A DNA stretch of 32,102 bases from Candidatus Woesearchaeota archaeon CG11_big_fil_rev_8_21_14_0_20_43_8 (GTDB lineage: Archaea > Nanobdellota > Nanobdellia > Woesearchaeales > CG08-08-20-14): NCBI GenBank assembly GCA_002762705.1, contig PCVE01000041.1, positions 1-32,102 on the forward strand. The letters run 5' to 3'. The translations under genes and the position numbers were made by a program. Every line of letters begins with the position of its first letter. The first letter of the stretch is position 1. The notes beneath the pieces are model-generated. The model saw nothing but the letters and a program-made list of their open reading frames with translations, had not been told where the DNA came from and searched no databases. Shown here in pieces: positions 21,913-29,513 of this stretch.

Positions 21913-23256
21913 ATGGGAATTAGTCCGATTACTTTTGATTGTATAAATGATCTGAATGTCAAAGCGCTGGACAAAAAATATGCTCCCTTTCTTAGATATA
22001 GCAGAATCACGAAACATATCGAACATCTTGAACAGGAGACAGGAAGGACCAAGGAGATAAAAAGGCTTGAGGGTGAAAGACAAGAGTCACTTGAGAAAAC
22101 TCATCTTCTTCTTGAAGAGATTGTGGATGAATTTGTCCAGAAGACTTTCGGGGTCGAGACACCGCATAGATTCGCTATCAAAGAACCGACGACATGGATT
22201 GATGTCTGCAAGAAATATGAACAAAAATTGTTCAAAGAGATAAATCTGCATAAGAAAATACCTGAAGCAGAGAAACGGAAGATACGTCGTGAATATGCGA
22301 AAAAAGGGATGATTGCAAACATAGAAGAACTCTCAGGCTTATCTGGTGATCCACTTGAGATAACCGATCGAGAGTTCAGGAGTTATTGCATTATATCGGC
22401 GGTGTTCCATGAGATCACCCATAATTACCAGGAACTTTGCCGCCAGCCCGTCTGGGAAAAATATACTTTTTCAGATGTGGAAGACCCAAAAATTGTCAGT
22501 GAGAGCACAGCTGAACTTATCGGGATGCAGGCTACTGATTGTTTCATCAACAGTCTTCCAAAAAGCAGTAGACTTTCTAAAAAACTTCGAAAAGAAAAGG
22601 CAGATTTATTCAAGAAATTCAATCGGTTGAAGATCGGACATGGGCATGTGATGAAATTTCTTGACCTAGAGGATTATGATGGCATTGAGGAATACATAGA
22701 GATGATCAATGAGAATAAGTTTCTTGGGCAAGATGTGAACTTCACATATTTTATTAGCCGCTCGAGATATCTTCTGAACACGAAGTTCACAGCAGACCTA
22801 GAAGAGATAATGACTAAATGCAATTCACTTCGGCTTTTTACAGACATCACAGGGATGCTTCTCTCATATGATGACCTTAAATATGCGGTGCAGCAGAAGT
22901 CCGCTTATCAGGATGACACAATCTATGAACTGAAAAAAGACCTTAAGATACATAGGCATAATCTCTTTTTTGATCTTTTCGAGAATCAGGCTGGGTGGAT
23001 AAATCGGCTTTCAGAGATCAATAGATCATACTTAGATATCATGCTGATATATGATGAGTTATTAGGCCGCGATGTGAGCCGGAAAGGTCTTATACAGAGC
23101 GCATCATATCTCTATGACAAAGTGCAGGGTATAAAAGAGAATCGGCATTACACTTCAGAAGTCAAAAATTGGAAAAAGACATATACCCTGCCTGACATGG
23201 TGGCGATGTCGCTAAAAAGATCATTGCAGCACGAATATCATCAGAGCAAAAAATAG
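21913..23256 (+). CDS. Putative zinc metallopeptidase (HExxH...E) of unknown family
   Basis: 447 residues. SAVFHEITHNYQEL places HExxH at 166-170, and DPKIVSESTAELIG puts Glu at 197 and 201, a spacing that suits a gluzincin third zinc ligand. The helix before HExxH is hydrophobic, as in real metallopeptidases. No signal peptide or membrane segment, so probably cytoplasmic. The N-terminal 130 residues are charged and helical; the C-terminal 200 residues are helical with no motif known to me. Seen: the zinc-site pattern. Inferred: peptidase activity, which could have been lost. It is followed 51 nt later by a phosphoribosyltransferase gene with its own possible TATA box. Confidence 0.75.
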   Translation: MGISPITFDCINDLNVKALDKKYAPFLRYSRITKHIEHLEQETGRTKEIKRLEGERQESLEKTHLLLEEIVDEFVQKTFGVETPHRFAIKEPTTWIDVCKKYEQKLFKEINLHKKIPEAEKRKIRREYAKKGMIANIEELSGLSGDPLEITDREFRSYCIISAVFHEITHNYQELCRQPVWEKYTFSDVEDPKIVSESTAELIGMQATDCFINSLPKSSRLSKKLRKEKADLFKKFNRLKIGHGHVMKFLDLEDYDGIEEYIEMINENKFLGQDVNFTYFISRSRYLLNTKFTADLEEIMTKCNSLRLFTDITGMLLSYDDLKYAVQQKSAYQDDTIYELKKDLKIHRHNLFFDLFENQAGWINRLSEINRSYLDIMLIYDELLGRDVSRKGLIQSASYLYDKVQGIKENRHYTSEVKNWKKTYTLPDMVAMSLKRSLQHEYHQSKK

Positions 23257-23307
23257 AAACCAAGATGGAAGCAAAAAAATATAAGGCAGATATACGCGGA
23301 GTATTCT

Positions 23308-23850
23308 ATGACTGATAAAGAATATATCTGTCCTAAAGAGTTGACACATGATTCATTCCTTCTCGCAAGACGGGTCTATGATTCTGGTTTCAGGCCTGAC
23401 TTCATAATTGTTCTCTGGCGAGGTGGGACTCCGATAGGTATAATCGTCCAGGAGTTCTTCAAGTACAAAGGTGTAGAGACTTATCATTCTGCGATAAAAG
23501 TCGAAGCATACACTGGGATAGGGAAGATGTCTGATGTGCATGTTGCGGATCTGGATTGGTTATTGAAACGCATCGGTAAAGAACATTCTATCCTGCTTGT
23601 CGACGACATATTTGATTCAGGAAAGACGATGGAGAAAGTCAGCGGTATAATGAAAGGTCGTTGTGGCGATGTAAAAATCGCCACATTGTATTACAAGCCA
23701 GAGAAGAACCAGACAAAGATAACACCTGATTTCTTTGTACGTCCGACAGATAAATGGATTGTGTTCCCGCATGAAGTCATCGACCTGACTGATGAAGAAC
23801 TAAAAGAGAAAGATCCGTTTGTATGGAAGATACTGAAAGGGAATTTATAA
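23308..23850 (+). CDS. Purine-type phosphoribosyltransferase
   Basis: 180 residues, type I PRTase fold. FIIVLWRGGTPIGIIVQEFF is the first strand and pyrophosphate loop; SILLVDDIFDSGKTMEKV (about 94-111) is the PRPP-binding motif; WIVFPHE near the C-terminus is the hood/purine-contact segment seen in xanthine-guanine and hypoxanthine PRTases. It likely salvages a purine base with PRPP, but the base is not certain. GCGGAG lies 6 nt before the ATG, and a TATA-like AAATATAAGG lies about 28 nt upstream. The gene end overlaps the end of the convergent gcvPB by 6 nt. Confidence 0.88.
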   Translation: MTDKEYICPKELTHDSFLLARRVYDSGFRPDFIIVLWRGGTPIGIIVQEFFKYKGVETYHSAIKVEAYTGIGKMSDVHVADLDWLLKRIGKEHSILLVDDIFDSGKTMEKVSGIMKGRCGDVKIATLYYKPEKNQTKITPDFFVRPTDKWIVFPHEVIDLTDEELKEKDPFVWKILKGNL

Positions 23851-25212
23851 TATCTCTCTGAGGATCGGTTCTCGCGCAGCTTTCACCGCATCCAAACGTC
23901 TTACCGGAGCATTGTTCGGCGCATTCTTTAATATCTCTGGATTATCCTCTGCATCTCTTCTTATCTGTTCCATGACTTCACAGAATTTATCGAGCGTCTC
24001 TTTGCTTTCAGTCTCTGTCGGCTCGATCATCATCGCGCCTTTGACAATGAGCGGAAAATAAACCGTCGGCGGATGAATCCCAAAATCGATCAGACGTTTA
24101 GCGATATCGTTTGTCGTCACATTGTTTGGCATCCCTTCATCGCAGATGACAAATTCGTGCATGCATGGTCTATCGAATGGGAGATGGAATGTCTTTTTCA
24201 ATCTATTCTTGAGATAATTCGCGTTGAGCACTGAGTATTCTGAAACCTGATAAAGTCCATCTTCTCCGAGGGCCAGAAAGTAACAGTAAGCCTTCACAAG
24301 GACACCAAAATTCGACCAGAACGATCGCATCTGCCCGATAGAATCAGGAAAATCATATGAAAATGTCCCTTCGACAATACGAGGCACTGGAAGATACTTC
24401 CTAAGTGATCCAACAACACCGACTGGCCCTGAACCTGGTCCGCCGCCGCCGTGTGGTGTCGAGAATGTCTTGTGCAGGTTCAGATGTATTATATCAGCTC
24501 CAAAATCCGCCGGTCTTACTCGGCCAAGCAAAGGATTCATATTCGCTCCGTCGCAGTACACAAGCCCGCCATTTTCATGCACAATCCTTGTGACTTCCAT
24601 TATATTCTCATCAAATAACCCAAGAGTATTTGGATTTGTCACCATGAGACCAGCGACATCATCAGCCATCTTCTCTTTCAGGTCGGACAGGTCTATGTTT
24701 CCGCGGGCATCTGATTTGATCTCAACCACAGAAAATCCGCACAAAGCGGCAGATGCTGGATTTGTTCCGTGCGCTGAATCGGGTATGAGGATCTTTGATC
24801 TTGTATCACCAAAATGTTTTCGCAGGATCATCACGCCTGTAAGCTCGCCATGCGCGCCAGCAGCAGGTGATAATGTGAATTCTGCCATGCCCGTGATCTT
24901 GCATAGCATAGAAGACAGTTCTGTCATCAGTGTTAGACATCCCCTATTGTCTTTAGTCAGAGGGTGTATCGATGCAAACAATGAAGCAGCCCATTCATTG
25001 ACCTTTGGGTTGTACTTCATCGTGCAGGAACCAAGCGGATAGAACCCATTGTCGACACCGTGGTTCATGCGTTCGAGACTGACGTAATGCCGGACCACAT
25101 CAGTCTCGCAGAAGTCAGGGATCAAAAGTTCTTTTCGCAGGAATCTCTGATCGATATCTATATCATTGAACACATGTCCCTTCCTGTTTCCTTTAGCGAA
25201 AATTGTCTTCAT
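23845..25212 (-). CDS. gcvPB: Glycine dehydrogenase (decarboxylating) subunit 2, P2-protein
   Basis: 455 residues from the ATG at 25212, whose ATGA overlaps the gcvPA stop; the longer frame to 25269 lies inside gcvPA and is basic low-complexity, so I reject it. It holds the PLP-lysine: LNLHKTFSTPHGGGGPGSGPVGV. Other marks: NHGVDNGFYPLGSCTMKYNPKVNE, SPAAGAHGELTGVMI, IPDSAHGTNPASA and YCDGANMNP. With subunit 1 it decarboxylates glycine and passes the aminomethyl group to the lipoyl arm of GcvH. The archaeal/Gram-positive two-subunit form is used here. Confidence 0.96.
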   Translation of the reverse strand: MKTIFAKGNRKGHVFNDIDIDQRFLRKELLIPDFCETDVVRHYVSLERMNHGVDNGFYPLGSCTMKYNPKVNEWAASLFASIHPLTKDNRGCLTLMTELSSMLCKITGMAEFTLSPAAGAHGELTGVMILRKHFGDTRSKILIPDSAHGTNPASAALCGFSVVEIKSDARGNIDLSDLKEKMADDVAGLMVTNPNTLGLFDENIMEVTRIVHENGGLVYCDGANMNPLLGRVRPADFGADIIHLNLHKTFSTPHGGGGPGSGPVGVVGSLRKYLPVPRIVEGTFSYDFPDSIGQMRSFWSNFGVLVKAYCYFLALGEDGLYQVSEYSVLNANYLKNRLKKTFHLPFDRPCMHEFVICDEGMPNNVTTNDIAKRLIDFGIHPPTVYFPLIVKGAMMIEPTETESKETLDKFCEVMEQIRRDAEDNPEILKNAPNNAPVRRLDAVKAAREPILREIL

Positions 25213-26429
25213 TTTATTGTCTCGATAAATATGTCGATCTTGTCTTTGTCGTCGATCTCTGTCGCGCATACAAGCCTACATCCAGATAATTCGGGGTAAT
25301 CAGACCAAAGTGCATACCCGATATCAAGATCAGTCCGGATCATGAATTCATTATAGAATGGATTATCAAACACGACTTCAATGCCTTTTTTCTGCAGCTG
25401 ATCTTTTAGGTGCCTTGCATTCTTGACATTGCGCTTCGCTATATCCAGTAATCCACTGCCCCCAAGTGTTGAAAGATGGACTGTCGCTGCAAGCGCGCAG
25501 AGCGCTTCATTCGAGCAGATGTTTGATGTCGCTTTCTCACGCCTTATGTGTTGCTCTCGTGCCTGGAGTGTGAGCACAAAACCGTCTTTTCCTTCTGTGT
25601 CAGTGGTCTTTCCGACAATCCTGCCAGGAAGCAGCCGCAGGTAATCTTTCTTGCATGCGATGAATCCAAGATATGGCCCGCCAAATGACAATGTATTTCC
25701 AAATGACTGCGCCTCACCACAGACTATATCTGCTGCAGATGTATCAAGAAGCGCAAGAGATGTCGCTTCATTCACCACTGCGATCAAAGGAATATCTCCT
25801 CTTTTCAATTCTTCAAGACAACCGAAGAAATTAGGTGTCTGGATTATGATACATGCAGTGTCTTCATCGGGGGTGCATAGATCCGTCACACCTTTATTGC
25901 ATCCAATCTCCTGGATGATACTGTCGGTGAATTGAAGATAAGTCGCAAGCACTCGACGGTAATGTGGATGCACTGCTCGGCTGACAAGGACTTTCTTTTT
26001 CCCAGTCTTTCTAAGTGTCATAAGCGCGGATTCCGCCATCGCGGTCGCGCCGTCATACATGGATGCGTTGGCTACATCCATTCCAGTGAGCTCGCACATG
26101 TATGTCTGGAATTCAAAGATGGCTGTCAATGTTCCTTGTGAAATCTCTGCCTGATATGGGGTGTATGCTGTCTTGAATGCGGGAAGAGTTGTGATGAAAT
26201 CGACTGTCGCTGGAATGAAGTGCCTATATGCGCCTGCACCAGTCAAGGGATTTCCAGGAGAATTATCCATGGCTTTCTTTGTGATCGCTTTTCGAAGGGC
26301 GATCTCATCGATGCCTTTTTCAAGCCCTAATAAGATAGATTCAGGAAGATCAAGCCCGCTGATCGATGATATCCCAAGTGAAGAGAGCATCTCTTGCTTC
26401 GCTTCATCAGTGAGGGGGATGAAATCCAT
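25209..26429 (-). CDS. gcvPA: Glycine dehydrogenase (decarboxylating) subunit 1, P1-protein
   Basis: 406 residues, somewhat shorter than the usual ~440. FIPLTDEAKQEMLSSLGISSISGLD at the start, GAGAYRHFIPATVDFITTLPAFKTAYTPYQAEISQGTLTAIFEFQTYMCELTGMDVANASMYDGATAMAES (a classic P1 stretch), and FGGPYLGFIACKKDYLRLLPGRIVGKTTDTEGKDGFVLTLQAREQHIRREKATSNICSNEAL near the C-terminal half. It forms the catalytic P-protein with GcvPB. It starts 3 nt after the gcvH stop and overlaps gcvPB, so all three are one coupled operon. Confidence 0.96.
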   Translation of the reverse strand: MDFIPLTDEAKQEMLSSLGISSISGLDLPESILLGLEKGIDEIALRKAITKKAMDNSPGNPLTGAGAYRHFIPATVDFITTLPAFKTAYTPYQAEISQGTLTAIFEFQTYMCELTGMDVANASMYDGATAMAESALMTLRKTGKKKVLVSRAVHPHYRRVLATYLQFTDSIIQEIGCNKGVTDLCTPDEDTACIIIQTPNFFGCLEELKRGDIPLIAVVNEATSLALLDTSAADIVCGEAQSFGNTLSFGGPYLGFIACKKDYLRLLPGRIVGKTTDTEGKDGFVLTLQAREQHIRREKATSNICSNEALCALAATVHLSTLGGSGLLDIAKRNVKNARHLKDQLQKKGIEVVFDNPFYNEFMIRTDLDIGYALWSDYPELSGCRLVCATEIDDKDKIDIFIETIK

Positions 26430-26432
26430 CGA

Positions 26433-26813
26433 TTATGCCTCCTTTGTGATATCGGTATAAGCAACCAGGTCAAGAAGTGTCTCTGCCTCGGCTGGGTCGC
26501 TTATTTTAATCTTGAATAGCCATCCCTTGCCGTATGGGTCTTCATTGATCAATTGCGGATTGTCAGCCAGATCCTGGTTGGTCTCAAGAACCTCACCTGT
26601 CATCGGCGAGAGTATGTCTGAGACAGATTTGACTGATTCAAGCGCGCCCGCTGATGTACCTTTTGTGACATGTTTTCCCTTTTCTGGAAGCTCTACAAAT
26701 ACGATATCAGTAAGTTGCTTCTGCGCATAATCAGTTATCCCTATGATGGCTATATCGCCATCTATTTTCACCCATTCATGGTCTTCAGTATATCTTAGTC
26801 CCTCTGGTGTCAT
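26433..26813 (-). CDS. gcvH: Glycine cleavage system H protein
   Basis: 126 residues, family-normal length. YTEDHEWVKIDGDIAIIGITDYAQKQLTDIVFVELPEKG and SAGALESVKSVSDILSPMTGEVLETN: K62 in ESVKSVSD is the lipoylation site. The lipoyl arm carries the aminomethyl group from the P-protein to the T-protein. First gene of gcvH-gcvPA-gcvPB. AGAGGGATC lies before the ATG and a TATA box at 26849-26858. No gcvT or lipoate ligase is nearby. Confidence 0.96.
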   Translation of the reverse strand: MTPEGLRYTEDHEWVKIDGDIAIIGITDYAQKQLTDIVFVELPEKGKHVTKGTSAGALESVKSVSDILSPMTGEVLETNQDLADNPQLINEDPYGKGWLFKIKISDPAEAETLLDLVAYTDITKEA

Positions 26814-26848
26814 AATGATCCCTCTTTTGGAGATTCAAGGCTTTAGAC

Positions 26849-26858
26849 GTTTATAAAG
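26849..26858 (-). promoter_or_regulatory. TATA box of the gcv operon
   Basis: CTTTATAAAC on the minus strand, about 41 nt before the gcvH ATG, leaving a leader of about 15 nt with the ribosome binding site. I see no convincing riboswitch in the 247-nt gap (26814-27060). Confidence 0.55.
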
Positions 26859-26987
26859 TTAACTCCGCTATCGACGACTGTGTGCCTTTGAGCGTGTATG
26901 TGATTTCTTCTATTTGGGATAATCCTTTAAAAAGAAATACAAAAACGAGGGTTAGTGTCACTTTTGAGGGGCAACATTAACAAAAGA

Positions 26988-26995
26988 TTTATATA
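26988..26995 (+). promoter_or_regulatory. TATA box of the unknown gene at 27061
   Basis: TTTATATA predicts a start near 27018 and a leader of about 43 nt, in which GAGGTAATC lies 4 nt before the ATG. Confidence 0.55.
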
Positions 26996-27038
26996 CTAGC
27001 TCCCCCACAAATACATTAATTACCATAAAGTAATCAAA

Positions 27039-27068
27039 ATGCCAAAAAGAGGTAATCACAATGACTGA
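27039..27068 (+). CDS. Possible 9-residue leader peptide overlapping the next gene start
   Basis: ATG CCA AAA AGA GGT AAT CAC AAT GAC TGA encodes MPKRGNHND and ends 8 nt inside the next gene. Its own start context (GTAATCAAA) resembles that of the main gene (GTAATCACA). It may couple translation, or be chance. Confidence 0.25.
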   Translation: MPKRGNHND

Positions 27069-28692
27069 AAAAAAACAGGAAAGCAAGGAAAAGAGCGAAA
27101 AAGAACAAAATTCTGAAGCTAAGAAAGTCGAGCATATAAAGCGGATAGCTAGCTGCGATTCATATACTTATGAAGAGAAACTTGAGAAGATAGCGCATCA
27201 TGCCCAATATCTGACCGATGCTGATAACATAAATTCAGTCAGGGCTGTATACGGAGCGCTTGTCATATCAAGCGACGCAAGTGGTCAAAAGAAAGACAAA
27301 AAAACAAAGATCACAGAAGTGAGATATGCGAATGATCTTGATGCAGTCTTCTACAAAGCTTCAGGTCTGAAACGAGTGGCCTCAGTCATCGAGAGATCAA
27401 ACATAGCGCCAGGCGGCCCTTATGGGATGGCCATGCTAAAAGATGAGACATTGAATCTTGATGATCTTTCCGAAAGAGAAGCAAGAGAGCTTGGCCGTGT
27501 CTGCAAGATGACACAGCACAGATACGAGAAAATCAATGAACTGAAATCAGGTTCTCTTGTGAAAAAACAAGCTGATCCAAAACATGAAAATGCACGATAT
27601 TCAAATCTGACCCTGTATCATGAACTTACAAAGAGACAAGGCGAAGCGATCAGAAAAGGGTTTGGTTTCAAAAAAAGAGAAGACATCAGATCAAAAGAAC
27701 AGAAGACAGAATCATCATTCGATGAATTGGTCACACGTGCGATGTATGAGGTAAGTCTCGGAAAAAAAGCTGTTAAGAAAAATAAATCAAGTGATTATCC
27801 ATTGATGACTCTTCCGCATGACGACAGCACGGCCTATGATCTTGTCAGACAGCTTAAGAGACCAAAAGTCATGGCACCACTAAAGGTACTAAAGAAGACT
27901 GTGGATACAGAGAAATCAGATGTCAGACAGTCACCTAAAGAAGTGACCTATGCAAGATCTGAAGAATTCAAAAAGATATTAGAAGCAGCTAAGATCGGCC
28001 CAGTGTCAGACGTCTCAGAATTGGACACTACCGATCTTTTTGATGTCGAAGATGTGACGGAATTAGATCCTTATTCTCTTTTTGAGGTACAGGATGCAGC
28101 TAGATTCGATGGAAGAGTCGTGGTGCCTATCAAGAATTCCACCCCACCACCGATACCATATGAAAAAGAAGTGACTAAAGTGGGATATGCACCCCTTAAA
28201 GATGATCGTCACTTGCTCAGTCTCATATCTGGTCAGGAGATTGTCGAAGATCTAAGTGAGCCTGGAGAATTTGAGGTCGCTGACCTTCTTGTGAAACCAC
28301 GCTCTGGCGCGATCTATTCAGAACCTGAAAATAAGACTTGTATAAAAGGATCATTCGATGTCGATTGGACTTTGGATAATCAGATAATGAAGGAGCCAAA
28401 AAAGATCAAGTTCAGAGATAGCTTTCTTCTGTCTCTAAGAAAGCTTGCGCCAGCGAAGAGATTGACAGAAAATGACATTGAAGAATATGTGCTCGATGAA
28501 GGGGATCTGTTAAACGCAGCAGAACCACCAGCCATTCCAGCAGATGCTTTTGATGATTCATTGGGTATCATCCCTTTGCCTAGGGATCCAGAGCGAAATA
28601 TCGCTACTATGATTGTCAATAATCCATACAATACAAAGAAAAGTGGATTACTTGGAAAGATCGGTTCTTGGATAGCACAGCCATTTAGGTGA
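27061..28692 (+). CDS. Unknown charged protein upstream of GINS
   Basis: 543 residues, no family recognised and no membrane segment or signal peptide. The N-terminus is a Lys/Glu-rich disordered stretch (1-25). Residues about 28-240 are mainly helical and may be one domain (IASCDSYTYEEKLEKIAHHAQYLTDADNINSVRAVYGALVIS...). Residues about 280-400 contain a near repeat: SDVSELDTTDLFDVEDVTELDPYSLFEVQDAARFD, with two E-L-D-x-x-x-L-F-[DE]-V units. The C-terminus has Pro-rich linkers and an amphipathic end (LLGKIGSWIAQPFR). It is followed 80 nt later by the GINS gene, which has its own TATA box. Confidence 0.75.
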   Translation: MTEKKQESKEKSEKEQNSEAKKVEHIKRIASCDSYTYEEKLEKIAHHAQYLTDADNINSVRAVYGALVISSDASGQKKDKKTKITEVRYANDLDAVFYKASGLKRVASVIERSNIAPGGPYGMAMLKDETLNLDDLSEREARELGRVCKMTQHRYEKINELKSGSLVKKQADPKHENARYSNLTLYHELTKRQGEAIRKGFGFKKREDIRSKEQKTESSFDELVTRAMYEVSLGKKAVKKNKSSDYPLMTLPHDDSTAYDLVRQLKRPKVMAPLKVLKKTVDTEKSDVRQSPKEVTYARSEEFKKILEAAKIGPVSDVSELDTTDLFDVEDVTELDPYSLFEVQDAARFDGRVVVPIKNSTPPPIPYEKEVTKVGYAPLKDDRHLLSLISGQEIVEDLSEPGEFEVADLLVKPRSGAIYSEPENKTCIKGSFDVDWTLDNQIMKEPKKIKFRDSFLLSLRKLAPAKRLTENDIEEYVLDEGDLLNAAEPPAIPADAFDDSLGIIPLPRDPERNIATMIVNNPYNTKKSGLLGKIGSWIAQPFR

Positions 28693-28719
28693 CTGTCCTT
28701 ATCTTTTCCATGTCAAAAG

Positions 28720-28730
28720 CTTTATAAAAG
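28720..28730 (+). promoter_or_regulatory. TATA box of the GINS gene
   Basis: CTTTATAAAAG predicts a start near 28751. GGGGGTAAT at 28759-28767 is the ribosome binding site for the TTG start. Confidence 0.5.
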
Positions 28731-28772
28731 ACAATATACCCTATAGATTCGGAAATATTGGGGGTAATCTGA

Positions 28773-29513
28773 TTGTCTGAATCTGACGAGAAAGAGATCA
28801 ATATAAGCTATGAGACTTTATTTGATCTCCTTAGACGTGAAAAGGAAAGAGGAGAGCTACAAAAGCTCACATCTAGATTCATGTATGATGTCGCTGAATA
28901 CATAAAAGGCAAGAATTCTCTTCTAAAAAAGAACCGGAGCGGCGCAGAAGAGCTCCCGATCTCAGAGAAGCAGCGTGTTGTCATGCATCTGCAGAATATC
29001 CGAAAGATCCTGCGTGATCTCTATAACCGACGTGAATCGAAGATTTTGATCATGGCCCAGAATAAATCAAAGACACATTCTACTATCGTTGATAACGCAG
29101 CTATGCTTGATGAAGAGAAGACACTTTTTGAGAGCCTCACAGCTGTCCTTGATCGTTGCAGAAGGAACACCATGACAACTTTTTTTGCGACAGGCAAACC
29201 CTTTCTGAATCTTGAGCTTTTCATGGACAATGATATCGATGACGAACAGATGCCTGAAGAACATCTTGTAGAAAAACCACGCCCTGTCGAGATCGAGAAA
29301 AGAGAGACGACACCGATAAAAAAAGTCGAAGACAAAGAAGAAAAGAAATCAGAGACACTGATGATCCGTTTTCTTGAATCTATCCCTAAATTTGTCGGTC
29401 GTGACCTCAAAGTCTACGGCCCATTCAGGGTCGATGATATGGCAAATCTCCCATCCGATCTTGCCACTATCCTCATTAGCAAGGGGAAAGCTGAAGAGAT
29501 CAATGTCGATTGA
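28773..29513 (+). CDS. GINS complex subunit, archaeal Gins51-like
   Basis: 246 residues, starting at a TTG placed 5 nt after GGGGGTAAT. GINS activates the replicative MCM helicase together with a Cdc45/GAN-type protein. The N-terminal A-domain is helical and follows the archaeal pattern: ISYETLFDLLRREKERGELQKL, then LRDLYNRRESKILIMAQ. After a long charged linker (about 165-200) the small B-domain closes the protein: MIRFLESIPKFVGRDLKVYGPFRVDDMANLPSDLATILISKGKAEEI, the diagnostic fVG.dl..YGPf...D.a.LP pattern with the C-terminal KGKAE. A-then-B order is the Gins51 type. A second GINS subunit or a primase gene is not adjacent. Confidence 0.9.
   Translation: MSESDEKEINISYETLFDLLRREKERGELQKLTSRFMYDVAEYIKGKNSLLKKNRSGAEELPISEKQRVVMHLQNIRKILRDLYNRRESKILIMAQNKSKTHSTIVDNAAMLDEEKTLFESLTAVLDRCRRNTMTTFFATGKPFLNLELFMDNDIDDEQMPEEHLVEKPRPVEIEKRETTPIKKVEDKEEKKSETLMIRFLESIPKFVGRDLKVYGPFRVDDMANLPSDLATILISKGKAEEINVD

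Noticed and set aside
25213..25269. N-terminal extension of gcvPB
   Set aside because: It is translated from the end of gcvPA in another frame (very Arg/Asp rich), and the ATGA overlap gives the normal start.
26814..27060. Glycine riboswitch before the gcv operon
   Set aside because: The leader from the TATA box to gcvH is only about 15 nt, too short for any known aptamer.
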